Assembly: GCA_965205905.1 (NCBI GenBank)
Contig: CBDBHZ010000013.1
Location: 186,001 to 250,000 of the forward strand
Length of the DNA: 64,000 bases
Origin: JAHZMA01 sp965205905
GTDB lineage: Bacteria; Pseudomonadota; Alphaproteobacteria; JABAAW01; JAHZMA01
Reading direction: 5' to 3'
Below the pieces are notes generated by a model. The model saw nothing but the letters and a program-made list of their open reading frames with translations. It was not told the origin of the DNA and searched no databases. Below are positions 56,361-64,000 of the stretch, one piece after another. A program made the position numbers and the translations under genes. Numbering within the stretch: position 1 is the first letter of the stretch; each line of letters opens with the position of its first letter.

Positions 56361-56898
56361 TTTTTCACTGTTAGCTATTCTAATATACGTTGTATTATTG
56401 CCAGTAAAAAATATCAATGCAACTGAAACTGAAAAAGCTGATGTGCAAAAATTATTTGATAGGCTTTTTACGAGAATCACGTATCTTAGTAGTGGGCTTA
56501 ACCATAATATGGATATTGCAGAAGCAATCTTAAAATTAGAAAATTTAATCGCACAGGGTGCCAACCCAAATAAGAACGTTAACTTCGGTGACGGAGATTA
56601 TGGCTATTCATATACCCCTATATCTTATATATTTCTAACATGTGTTACTGATTCTAGAACATATTATCCTGATGATAGAAATTTCTATTTAGATATTGTA
56701 AAATTATTACTTGATAATAATGTGGATTGGAATGCTAAAGATATTGAGCAGATATATGAAGGTGATTCAGACCAAATATCAACCATTGCTGATACGCTAA
56801 TATGGGTGGAAGAGGATGTGCACAAACCAGAATGTCTTGAAGTGCTAGCTTACGTCAAAACCCACCTCAAAGAAAACAACATCGTAATAGAAGAATAA
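56335..56898 (+). CDS. Ankyrin-like array protein, copy 4 (intact)
   Basis: The 187-residue product begins MKLKHLTIFFSLLAILIYVVLLPVKNINA, a membrane segment, then ETEKADVQKLFDRLF. The ankyrin-like units are LENLIAQGANPNK with TPISYIFLTC, and DIVKLLLDNNVDWNAK with STIADTL. It ends YVKTHLKENNIVIEE. Compared with copies 2 and 3 it lacks the repeated AEKM-type helix. Function unknown; the family may be periplasmic. Confidence 0.8.
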   Translation: MKLKHLTIFFSLLAILIYVVLLPVKNINATETEKADVQKLFDRLFTRITYLSSGLNHNMDIAEAILKLENLIAQGANPNKNVNFGDGDYGYSYTPISYIFLTCVTDSRTYYPDDRNFYLDIVKLLLDNNVDWNAKDIEQIYEGDSDQISTIADTLIWVEEDVHKPECLEVLAYVKTHLKENNIVIEE

Positions 56899-57245
56899 AA
56901 CCTCGCGGTTGCTCAACACAAAAAACCGTGCGTGTCGCGATACATTAATATATGGTGGGCTTTGCGGAGTTGGTTTATATATCAAGGGGGGTGCGGATTA
57001 TGATTATTATTTAAGGGGGCGCGATGTGGCTTCTCGATGCGCGCTTGTCAAATTTATGTCCGTTGGACAATTTGCCAAGCAGACGCCTCTTGCCACTTGC
57101 CCCCTTAACAACCCCCGCTTGTGTGTAATACTCATAAGGTGCAACCCACGATAACCCCCCCGCTGTATTTCAATATTAGCAGTGGCGTGGGTTTCGGTTA
57201 CTCAATATAAAGGCGGTGCGTGTCGGGGGAGTGCAATTCTAGCGG
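56899..57245. repeat. Intergenic palindromic repeat block R10 (arm type 2, core B, nested)
   Basis: It begins like R8, then a type 1 left arm is interrupted by a type 2 element: TTAAGGGGGC (57011-57020) and GCCCCCTTAA (57099-57108) around core B (TTGTCAAATTTATGTCC...GGACAATTTGCC). The remnants 'gcaacccacgataaccccccc' and 'tttcggttactcaatat' follow, up to the tRNA gene. Confidence 0.85.
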
Positions 57246-57252
57246 ATAAATA

Positions 57253-57325
57253 TGGAGCCGGACGGGATCGAACCGACGACCTCCTGCTTGCAAAGCAGGC
57301 GCTCTACCGATTGAGCTACGGCCCC
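57253..57325 (-). tRNA. tRNA-Ala (anticodon UGC)
   Basis: 73 bases on the minus strand fold as a cloverleaf. The acceptor stem GGGGCCG pairs with CGGCUCC and includes the G3-U70 wobble that identifies alanine tRNAs. The anticodon loop UUUGCAA gives UGC. The T loop GGUUCGAUCCC is standard. The discriminator is A and no CCA is encoded. Confidence 0.97.
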
Positions 57326-57508
57326 ATTTATCTTCACGCTGGATACTTATACATCATTGCGTGACTAGCGGAGAGTAATGTAATGCGGTTTGATTAATAA
57401 TGCAAGTAAAAAATAACATGGAATGATTTTTGCATAGATAGAATCACAGATTATCGGCATTAAAAAAACACCAACCGCCGATAGCACCATAACATTCTGG
57501 AGGAAAAT

Positions 57509-58126
57509 ATGCAGAATCATTACAGCCATAAAGCTGAGACTTTTTTCAATGATGGTATCATCAAACAACGCGATAGCAAGCATGACGAGGCGATTTTATA
57601 TTTCAGCCAAGCGTTAGATATGTGCGTCCACGATACCAAAGATACTTCTGATATTTATTTTTGTAGGGGCTTAAGCCATGCCGAAATGCGCCGATATGAA
57701 GAATCGCTTACCGATTTTGATGCCGCCATTAAGCTAGATGATAGCCATTATCGCAGCTATGGTTGGCGTGGGATTGCGTGGTATAACCTTAATAATTACA
57801 TCAATGCGTTAGAAGATTTTGATGCCGCCCTTGCGCTGAACCCTAATTTCACCAGCATATATCAATATCGCGGTAGAACCAAGACCTATCTGGGCGATGA
57901 TGAGGGCGCGGTATATGATTGGGACAAAGTGATTAAACACAGCCCGAATGATGCCGAAGCCTTTTACAGGCGCGGACTTGCCAATGCGATGATGGGGCAT
58001 CATTATCAGGCATTGCGCGATTTATACACCGCCAAACGCTATGGCAATCCATCAAGCTCGCAACTGATTAAACAGATTGAATTTACCACCGATAATATTT
58101 ACCGCATCATTAGCGCAGCGGCATGA
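57509..58126 (+). CDS. Tetratricopeptide-repeat protein
   Basis: The 205-residue protein contains about four TPR units from residue 10 (KHDEAILYFSQALDM, RYEESLTDFDAAIKLD, NYINALEDFDAALALNPNF, DDEGAVYDWDKVIKHSPND) and a fifth near the end. No signal peptide is present, so a cytoplasmic scaffold is likely; the partner is unknown. GGAGG lies 5 bases before the ATG. It converges on bolA. Confidence 0.85.
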   Translation: MQNHYSHKAETFFNDGIIKQRDSKHDEAILYFSQALDMCVHDTKDTSDIYFCRGLSHAEMRRYEESLTDFDAAIKLDDSHYRSYGWRGIAWYNLNNYINALEDFDAALALNPNFTSIYQYRGRTKTYLGDDEGAVYDWDKVIKHSPNDAEAFYRRGLANAMMGHHYQALRDLYTAKRYGNPSSSQLIKQIEFTTDNIYRIISAAA

Positions 58127-58442
58127 TATTTTGTTGCTTGGCTTGGTCGGGCGTTAATGCGCTGATAGTTAATGCGTGCAATGGTGAGCTATCAAACAAA
58201 TCACCTAGCGCGTCGAATATCGCGCGTTGCCGTGCCACCCGTGAGAGTTCGGCAAATTCTTCGCTAACAATCACCAATTTGTAATGGGTGTTGTTATGTT
58301 GCTTGGCTTCCTCATTATGCCCTGCATGTTGATGCGATTGATTTTCTAGCGCGATATGCGTCACGTCAAAATGTTGCGTGAGTAGGGCGGTGATAGCCTC
58401 TGCACCAGAATCGTTATGCGGATATTGTGTGTCTTGAGTCAT
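58110..58442 (-). CDS. BolA family protein
   Basis: A 110-residue BolA/YrbA-type protein that usually works with monothiol glutaredoxins in iron-sulfur handling. The family pattern is visible: VTHIALENQSHQHAGH, then HYKLVIVSEEFAELSRVARQRAIFDALGDLF and LHALTISALTPDQ. Its 3' end overlaps the TPR gene by 17 bases in the opposite direction. Confidence 0.88.
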   Translation of the reverse strand: MTQDTQYPHNDSGAEAITALLTQHFDVTHIALENQSHQHAGHNEEAKQHNNTHYKLVIVSEEFAELSRVARQRAIFDALGDLFDSSPLHALTISALTPDQAKQQNIMPLR

Positions 58443-58651
58443 TTTGTGCCTTTTATGCTTTTATATATTATGAAACCCCGCCTCAACTTAACAGCACCCT
58501 CTAAGGGGTTTTGCCTATAAGCATAGACGGGGTTATGTTGTCCCCTTGCTGAATTGTCTCCATCCAACGGGGTTGCCTTTTAAGAGGGTGTGCCTTTTAA
58601 GAGGCTGCACATTATTATGTGTGCGTTTTATGCACTATCCATCAGGCATCA
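58443..58651. other. Structured bolA-flbT intergenic DNA
   Basis: No gene is seen. On the minus strand AACCCCG...CGGGGTT (about 58471-58536) forms a long hairpin enclosing CCCCT/AGGG. Further left in minus sense, 'tgccttttaagagg' is directly repeated (58575 and 58594). It might be an RNA leader of bolA, but no clear promoter or ligand motif supports this. Confidence 0.3.
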
Positions 58652-59044
58652 TCAGGCAACGGGAGTGCCTAACCTAACGGATTCATGCTTAATCAGTTCA
58701 TGCGAGCGTTTCAGGGCGCGGTATAATTGCCCGCCACTTATCATGTCGCGTATTTCTTCTATCAGCGGTGCTGCGCTTGCCGCCGCTTGTATGTATGAAG
58801 TTAAATATTTATCGCAAATATTCAGATAATCGGCGCGCATATCCTCAAACATATAGGCGCATTGTAGCGAGTAATATACCAGACGCGCGGGCGTTTTGGC
58901 ATCTTCTTCTTGCATAATTTCTTTACGGCGCAAAATATCGGCACGGTTATGAACCACCAAAATTGTTGCATCGCCACCATTTTCTAAAACAGCACCATTG
59001 ATAATGAGTTTATCATTTGCGGGTAATTTAATGCGTAACGGCAT
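58652..59044 (-). CDS. flbT: Flagellar biosynthesis repressor FlbT
   Basis: FlbT is an alphaproteobacterial regulator that binds flagellin mRNA and couples flagellin translation to assembly. The 130-residue protein begins MPLRIKLPANDKLIINGAVLENGG, then NRADILRRKEIMQEEDAKTPARLVYYSLQCAYMF, all family features. Its usual neighbour flaF is not found here, though the gene implies a flagellated cell. Confidence 0.9.
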   Translation of the reverse strand: MPLRIKLPANDKLIINGAVLENGGDATILVVHNRADILRRKEIMQEEDAKTPARLVYYSLQCAYMFEDMRADYLNICDKYLTSYIQAAASAAPLIEEIRDMISGGQLYRALKRSHELIKHESVRLGTPVA

Positions 59045-59317
59045 GTGAAACCTTTCATATTGCGTTTTTCACGGCTAAAGAGGAGAACTCTTCACCATTT
59101 ATTAAATGCTTAGGCGATTTTACGGCATGTTACCATGTCAATGCATATCATGCTAATCTTGAAACAAGATTGCTCGATGAGTATCAACGCGAATTTGCGA
59201 TTCTGGTTACCTTTTAAATTGCTTCTGCATCAAGGATTTTGTTGCATTTCTTACAACATGGCTTATTGTAGCAGAAGATGATGGGTATGTCTAGCACTAA
59301 ATTGAGGTAATTGCAAA

Positions 59318-60082
59318 ATGGCTTATAAAATATGGTTTTACGGTAAACATGCGGTGCGTGCCGCATTGGCGAATAAACGGCGCAAGAAGCTACAGCTTTG
59401 CTATTGTGGCAAGCCAGAGGCGGATATTGCGGTATTGGCGAAGGCGGCAGGGGTTGGCATGAAGTCGCTAGACCCGAAGCAGTTGAACGCTTTATTGAGC
59501 GATAAGCAAGATAAAAATGCGGTTGGTGGCAAAATCATTCATCAGAATATCGCGCTTGAGGTGGAGAGCCTACCCCCTTATCACATTGAAGAAATCATCA
59601 CGCCGACTGACCAACCTTGCTTGCTTTTATTGTTGGATAGGCTAGATAATGTGCAGAATATCGGGGCTATCTTGCGTAGTGCATATCTGTTGGGGGTTGA
59701 TGCGGTGCTTGCCGAAGATTGGCAAGAAAGCGCGCATTTGGCACGGGCATCGGCGGGGGCGTTAGAATCGGTGAAGCTGGTGAGTTGCGGCAATATCGCG
59801 CAGATGATGGAACGGCTGAAAAAGAGCGAGTTTTGGGTGGCGGGTTTGGATATGCAAGGCGATGATATTGCTGATTTCACGCCTGCCACACGGCAATTAT
59901 TGGTGATGGGCAACGAAGAAAAGGGCTTACATCGCTTGGTGAAAGAAAAATGCGATTTTCTGTGCCGTATCCCGATTAATGACCAAAAAACCCCGCACGC
60001 ACCCGAAAGTTTAAACGTCTCGGTGAGTGCTGGCATCGCTTTATATCTGATAGGGCAAAAATTTATGAAAAAAAACTTGTAA
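59318..60082 (+). CDS. rlmB: 23S rRNA (guanosine-2'-O-)-methyltransferase RlmB-type
   Basis: SPOUT 2'-O-methyltransferase. The protein begins with an L30e-like substrate domain (YGKHAVRAALANKRRKKLQLCY). The catalytic domain has LLDRLDNVQNIGAILRSAYLLGVDAVLAE, VMGNEEKGLHRLVKEKCD and IPINDQKTPHAPESLNVSVSAGIALY, giving the three SPOUT motifs. 254 residues. The intergenic stretch before it (59045-59317) holds no gene that I can see. Confidence 0.88.
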   Translation: MAYKIWFYGKHAVRAALANKRRKKLQLCYCGKPEADIAVLAKAAGVGMKSLDPKQLNALLSDKQDKNAVGGKIIHQNIALEVESLPPYHIEEIITPTDQPCLLLLLDRLDNVQNIGAILRSAYLLGVDAVLAEDWQESAHLARASAGALESVKLVSCGNIAQMMERLKKSEFWVAGLDMQGDDIADFTPATRQLLVMGNEEKGLHRLVKEKCDFLCRIPINDQKTPHAPESLNVSVSAGIALYLIGQKFMKKNL

Positions 60083-60151
60083 AATCTTTTATCAGGCATT
60101 ATAGATAACGGCAAGATATTAAATGCTGATATTAAAAGCATGAAATAGCAC

Positions 60152-60224
<73 letters not shown>

Positions 60225-60450
60225 TTTCGTCCGCTAGAATTTTAGCAAAGCTAAAATTCGCTAGCAAGGGGTTTTGCGAAGTTGGTTTTATCTATCAAGG
60301 GGGGTGCGAACGCGCTTTATCGGTCGCGAGACTTACGTCCGCTCCCTTGCGCATACCCCCCTTGATAATCCCCCCGCTATACTCAACACTGACTGAGGAT
60401 ACTGACGCAAGGAACGCTCTTGACCCACCGCTTTTTATCCGCTAGTATGG
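60225..60450. repeat. Intergenic palindromic repeat block R11 (type 4 left end fused to type 1, core A)
   Basis: GAATTTTAGC (60237-60246) and GCTAAAATTC (60250-60259), as in R4, run straight into a type 1 element: TATCAAGGGGGG (60293-60304) and CCCCCCTTGATA (60356-60367), 12 bp perfect, around core A. The fusion point reads 'ttttgcgaagttgg', shared by both types. Confidence 0.88.
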
Positions 60451-60475
60451 CTGTTCTATTAATGGAGATGATGGT

Positions 60476-61315
60476 ATGAGGCGTGGTTTATTTTCTAAAT
60501 ATACAGTGATAGCCCTGCTGTTATGGGGGCTGATTGGCTGCAGCGATATTTCGCAACCCCAAGCAAGTGATACAGATATTGCCGCGATTGATAGGCATTA
60601 TGTTCAGATAGAAGGGCTTGGCAAATTATCGTATTTAATGGCGGGCGAACAGAGCGGCGAACAGGGTGCGGATAGAATTATTTTTGTGCATGGCACGCCC
60701 GGCGATGCCAATAATTGGGTTGATTTTTTACTGAACCCTTTAGCAGGTTTTGAATTTATCGCTATTGACCGCCCGGGTTTTGGGGAATCAACCCCCGAAC
60801 AAGCGGTGGTTAGTTTGGCAATGCAGGCAGAGCTAATCCATGCGTTGCGCGCACCTACAGGTAAAAAAACCTATTTGGTGGGGCATTCGTTGGGTGGCCC
60901 GTTGGCGTTACGGGCAATCATGGATATGCCTGAACTCTATGCAGGTGCGGTGATTGCCGCAGGTTCTATCGACCCTGATTTGGAAAAAATCCATTTTCTA
61001 CAGCCCATTGCCAAAATACGGCCGTTTCGCTGGCTGTTGCCGAATCATCTTCATAACAGCAATTTAGAATTGTTGGGGCATGAAGCAGAATTAGCAAAAA
61101 TTGTCCCGCATTTAGATGCAATGCAAACCCCAATTGTGATTATTCATGGCACGGAAGATAAGCTAGTGCCTTACGAAAATGCGGAATATTTGGCACAGAA
61201 TTATGGTGGCAAATATGAAATGATGACCCTGCATGGCAATAACCACTTTTTACCGTGGAACGCCAAAGCCGATATGGATAAAGCGATTGCGTTAATGCTG
61301 GAAACTGCCCATTAA
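60476..61315 (+). CDS. Alpha/beta-hydrolase lipoprotein
   Basis: A 279-residue serine hydrolase with a lipoprotein signal (lipobox LIGC, Cys about residue 22). The fold motifs are FVHGTPGDANNW (oxyanion), IDRPGFGES, the nucleophile elbow GHSLGG, IIHGTEDKLVP (acid) and GNNHFLP (histidine). The catalytic triad is thus complete. The substrate is unknown and it is probably membrane-bound in the periplasm. Confidence 0.87.
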   Translation: MRRGLFSKYTVIALLLWGLIGCSDISQPQASDTDIAAIDRHYVQIEGLGKLSYLMAGEQSGEQGADRIIFVHGTPGDANNWVDFLLNPLAGFEFIAIDRPGFGESTPEQAVVSLAMQAELIHALRAPTGKKTYLVGHSLGGPLALRAIMDMPELYAGAVIAAGSIDPDLEKIHFLQPIAKIRPFRWLLPNHLHNSNLELLGHEAELAKIVPHLDAMQTPIVIIHGTEDKLVPYENAEYLAQNYGGKYEMMTLHGNNHFLPWNAKADMDKAIALMLETAH

Positions 61316-61356
61316 TATCCGCTCACAATGGCAAAGCCCCCGCATCATTAATGCTC

Positions 61357-61385
61357 TTTACAACCTCATCTCAACACGCTATAGT
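61357..61385 (+). promoter_or_regulatory. Promoter of the second TbpB-like lipoprotein
   Basis: TTTACA (61357-61362), a 17-bp spacer and TATAGT (61380-61385), 36 bases before ATG 61421. AGGAG (61409-61413) is the ribosome site. No Fur-like box is obvious here, unlike at 35790. Confidence 0.55.
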
Positions 61386-61420
61386 AACCCTGTATATAAC
61401 GAATCAATAGGAGACAACCC

Positions 61421-64000
61421 ATGAAAAACTTTATTTTACTCGCCATACTATCATTCACCCTAACGGCTTGCACTGGCAGTTCTGACGGTGGTGATACCCC
61501 TGCCGCCAATGCCAACACCAATCCGATTATTACTGAAACGCCGATGGATATACCGATGGAAACGCCCCCGCCAAATTTGGAAAACCGTAACGGTCTAACC
61601 AGCTTTGAAGATACCGAACGTAATGAAAAAGAGGTTATCCTCAACATCGATTCGCTGGTGCAAATCACCAAGCCTACTGCCGCTAACGTTAACATCTTAA
61701 ACCAGAATATCAGCGGTGGTCTTGTTGATTTTGCTTATGATGAAAGCGGTGATTTTGTTGCCGAAAGCATTAAAGTCAAGCTTAGTAATATCACCTATCA
61801 GCTTGCCGATGATGCCCCTGTTACAGGTAACACGAACGTCTATCAAGGCACTAGCACGCCAACCTGCGAGCCTGAAGGTTGCGATGCCCCTACTGAACTG
61901 CGTTTCACCAGAAATACTAATTTCGGTGACGATACCACTCCAAATTATATGGTGGCTTTGCAATGGAAAGTGGAACATGATGATTATGATGCGTTCGGCT
62001 TTGGCGTTGCGGGTTTTGATACTGTGGCTGCTTCTATTCAAAAAACTGGTGGCACTAGCTTCACGGGCAAAGGTTGGGGCAATTACAGCGATAGCACTGT
62101 TGGCGGTGAAACTGCTAATCAAAACATTTTCTTTAACATCGAAGCCATAGTTGATTTTGCCAACCGCAATGTAACACTGGCAAGCAACAGCAGTTGCGAT
62201 TCTACTTATGATTGCGCCGTTAATTCTGGTCCAGATCGCCGTCATCTCAATTTCACGGGCAATCTAACCTATAATGCAGGAACGAATCAGCTGAGTTTCG
62301 CCAATGTTACCACCACAGATAACGCGCTTACAGGCTCGGCTTCTGCCAAATTTTACGGCATAGATGATGCCACCACCACAAATATTAACGAAAACGCCAT
62401 CGAATTCGGCGGCACATTCAATCTCAGAAACGCAACCTTAGGCTATGTCGGCTATTTCGGCGCAAATCGCGGTTATGTTATTAAGGCAACGGGTGATGAT
62501 GTTGTAACGACTACTGACGGCACTGCCCCCGAATTGAACGTAAACACCCTAGCAAACTTTACCGATTCGACTAAAAATGGCACAACGGGCAATGCTTTAT
62601 CTGCCAATTTCGTGCAAATAACCAGAAATTCTGTGGATAAGTCTATCAATAACGATATTTTCACCGATGGCGTGGTCGTGTTTGATTATAACGGTAGCAA
62701 TTTTGCAACCTCAGGCACACCGCTCACTCTCTATTTGGGTGAGAGGAAATATTGGGCAACAACGTCAAATGCTTCAAATGTTAGCACGCGTATTAATTCT
62801 AATACGAGCACAAATATGAGCAACGATAGCGACGTTCCTGAAAATCTTTATTTCAGCATAGATGATTTTGGCTTTACCGCAGATTATATGGCGCTCGCTT
62901 ACTATAATGTGGTGGGGGCAGGTTATGCTAGTGAAGGCTTTGGCATTGCGGGTTTTGCAACTGCAACCCCGCTCACCTCTGGCACAAACATTTTCACGGG
63001 CGCAGGTTGGGGGACTTATTCTGATAATGATGCCAATATCGACACGAAATTTACTATTAACGCCACGGTTAATTTCGGCTTACGCACAGTAGTGTTAGAA
63101 AGCACAGGCACTTGCGTCTCTACCGATTGCACAGGCTTAGCGCGTGCTGACCTTAATTTCACTGGCACGCTAGTATATATTGATAACATCAACGCGCTTG
63201 CTAGCACAGAAAATGGCATCACCACCGCAGGCGGTGATTATATGGTTGGGTCTGATACATTCACCACCGCCTCACTTTCAGGCTATGCAACTGCCAAATT
63301 CTACGGGCCACAATCCAACGAACTCGGCGGCACATTCAGCCTAACAAACCCAACCGCAGGCTATGTCGGATTCTTCGGCGCATCACCTTATAGCATTGTT
63401 GTTCCCGCAGATGCAGTTGTTACCGCTGAGACGATTGAAGGCGTTAATTTGGTAGGAATAGATAATTCAGTGGGATTTACAGGCTTTAACGATTCTACGC
63501 GTGGCACTTCAGGAAAAACCAGTAATAACCTCAATATCGATAATTTAGTCCGAATCACTGATGATAGTAGCAATAAAGCCATCACGCTTGATTCCGTAAC
63601 AAACGCTCTTACCTATTTTACATATGAGAGTGGGGGTGGAGCTGATTTTTACGATAGTTCAAGTGGTGGCACATTTGCATTATATCTTGAGAACACACGC
63701 TATAGTTCAACAAGTGCTGATGGAGATGCGAACACACTCACAGCAGGTGGGGTTATAGGTAACACCAACATCAACAACTTCGAACTCAATCGTGGCAGTA
63801 ATGCCGCTAATGATATATTCGGCTTTACCGCTGATTACCTCGCGCTGATAAGTTGGGATGAAATCACTTCGGATGCGACCACATACGGCTATGGCATTAC
63901 AGGCTATGAAACGGTTAGCATTGCCACCAAACTTGCCACCAAATTTGTTGGTAAAGGGCATGGGCGTTACCAAAATGTTGATGGCACGAAATCATCAACT
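61421..64000 (+). CDS. Second lipoprotein with TbpB-like domains (3' end beyond the window)
   Basis: Open from ATG 61421 to the right edge, 860 codons without a stop. The signal peptide ends in the lipobox LTAC (Cys near residue 17), followed by a short Pro/Thr-rich linker. Three domains begin near residues 54, 375 and 684 with the same G.TSF.D..R pattern, and the first two end GGTF.LRN...YVGYFGA or a close variant. The domain design matches the 35902 protein, so the two are paralogues. Cysteine pairs (TCEPEGC, TCVSTDC) occur only in this one. Role and ligand are unknown; TbpB-type binding is inferred. Confidence 0.8.
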   Translation, partial: MKNFILLAILSFTLTACTGSSDGGDTPAANANTNPIITETPMDIPMETPPPNLENRNGLTSFEDTERNEKEVILNIDSLVQITKPTAANVNILNQNISGGLVDFAYDESGDFVAESIKVKLSNITYQLADDAPVTGNTNVYQGTSTPTCEPEGCDAPTELRFTRNTNFGDDTTPNYMVALQWKVEHDDYDAFGFGVAGFDTVAASIQKTGGTSFTGKGWGNYSDSTVGGETANQNIFFNIEAIVDFANRNVTLASNSSCDSTYDCAVNSGPDRRHLNFTGNLTYNAGTNQLSFANVTTTDNALTGSASAKFYGIDDATTTNINENAIEFGGTFNLRNATLGYVGYFGANRGYVIKATGDDVVTTTDGTAPELNVNTLANFTDSTKNGTTGNALSANFVQITRNSVDKSINNDIFTDGVVVFDYNGSNFATSGTPLTLYLGERKYWATTSNASNVSTRINSNTSTNMSNDSDVPENLYFSIDDFGFTADYMALAYYNVVGAGYASEGFGIAGFATATPLTSGTNIFTGAGWGTYSDNDANIDTKFTINATVNFGLRTVVLESTGTCVSTDCTGLARADLNFTGTLVYIDNINALASTENGITTAGGDYMVGSDTFTTASLSGYATAKFYGPQSNELGGTFSLTNPTAGYVGFFGASPYSIVVPADAVVTAETIEGVNLVGIDNSVGFTGFNDSTRGTSGKTSNNLNIDNLVRITDDSSNKAITLDSVTNALTYFTYESGGGADFYDSSSGGTFALYLENTRYSSTSADGDANTLTAGGVIGNTNINNFELNRGSNAANDIFGFTADYLALISWDEITSDATTYGYGITGYETVSIATKLATKFVGKGHGRYQNVDGTKSST

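Noticed and set aside
5250..57245. Insertion sequences behind the repeat blocks
   Set aside because: No transposase gene or remnant is seen in the window; the elements are short and non-coding.
61366..61695. Minus-strand frames over the last lipoprotein gene
   Set aside because: The plus strand carries an uninterrupted 860-codon frame with lipobox and repeated domains from 61421.

Overview
The window is 64 kb of a chromosome from an alphaproteobacterium of moderate-to-low GC that cannot be named from the sequence. The evidence is the FlbT flagellar regulator, DUF1489, ETF-ubiquinone oxidoreductase, the divergent comF/methyltransferase pair, a BolA protein, and the gene orders ffh-rpsP-rimM-trmD-rplS and proA-nadD-rsfS-rlmH. 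It is mostly ordinary chromosome, interrupted by restriction or defence genes, unknown gene families and many intergenic palindromic repeats. There are no rRNA genes, transposases, phage modules or CRISPR arrays.

Layout. 0-5 kb: comF, trmJ, an nhaA antiporter with odd disordered tails, a UbiH-type monooxygenase and a small secreted protein. 5-9.4 kb: a repeat block, a nuclease-methyltransferase fusion and a frameshifted NYN nuclease gene with a structured leader. 9.4-13.7 kb: ahcY, proA, nadD, rsfS, rlmH. 13.7-18.3 kb: repeats, a GmrSD-like restriction gene, a candidate small RNA and an EamA transporter. 18.3-27.1 kb: ffh-rpsP-rimM-trmD, rplS, leuC-leuD-leuB, pyrF, and a second pyrF-like gene lacking the catalytic lysine. 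27-35.7 kb: corC-type protein, aroB-aroK, coaBC, a retropepsin pair, pcm, ETF-QO and metZ. 35.9-38.8 kb: a triple-domain TbpB-like lipoprotein. 38.8-51 kb: rhodanese, GST, ATP-grasp, DUF1489, a lipid-modification cluster (amine oxidase, DUF1365, CFA-type methyltransferase, DUF3833, SDR), a methyltransferase-GIY-YIG fusion and putA. 51.5-57 kb: two unknown proteins followed by four tandem paralogues of a membrane-anchored ankyrin-like protein. 57-64 kb: tRNA-Ala, a TPR protein, bolA, flbT, rlmB, tRNA-Phe, a lipoprotein hydrolase and the start of a second TbpB-like lipoprotein.

Three themes stand out. First, the ankyrin-like array: each copy has the same promoter, a predicted transcription start on the A of ATG (leaderless), and a palindrome running from the -10 box into the first codons. 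Second, a family of intergenic palindromes in which the arms covary while the hairpin cores are exchanged between arm types. Third, more than ten genes, including normally essential ones (ffh, coaBC, aroB), are broken by small indels. This suggests residual assembly errors, so every 'pseudogene' here should be read with caution.
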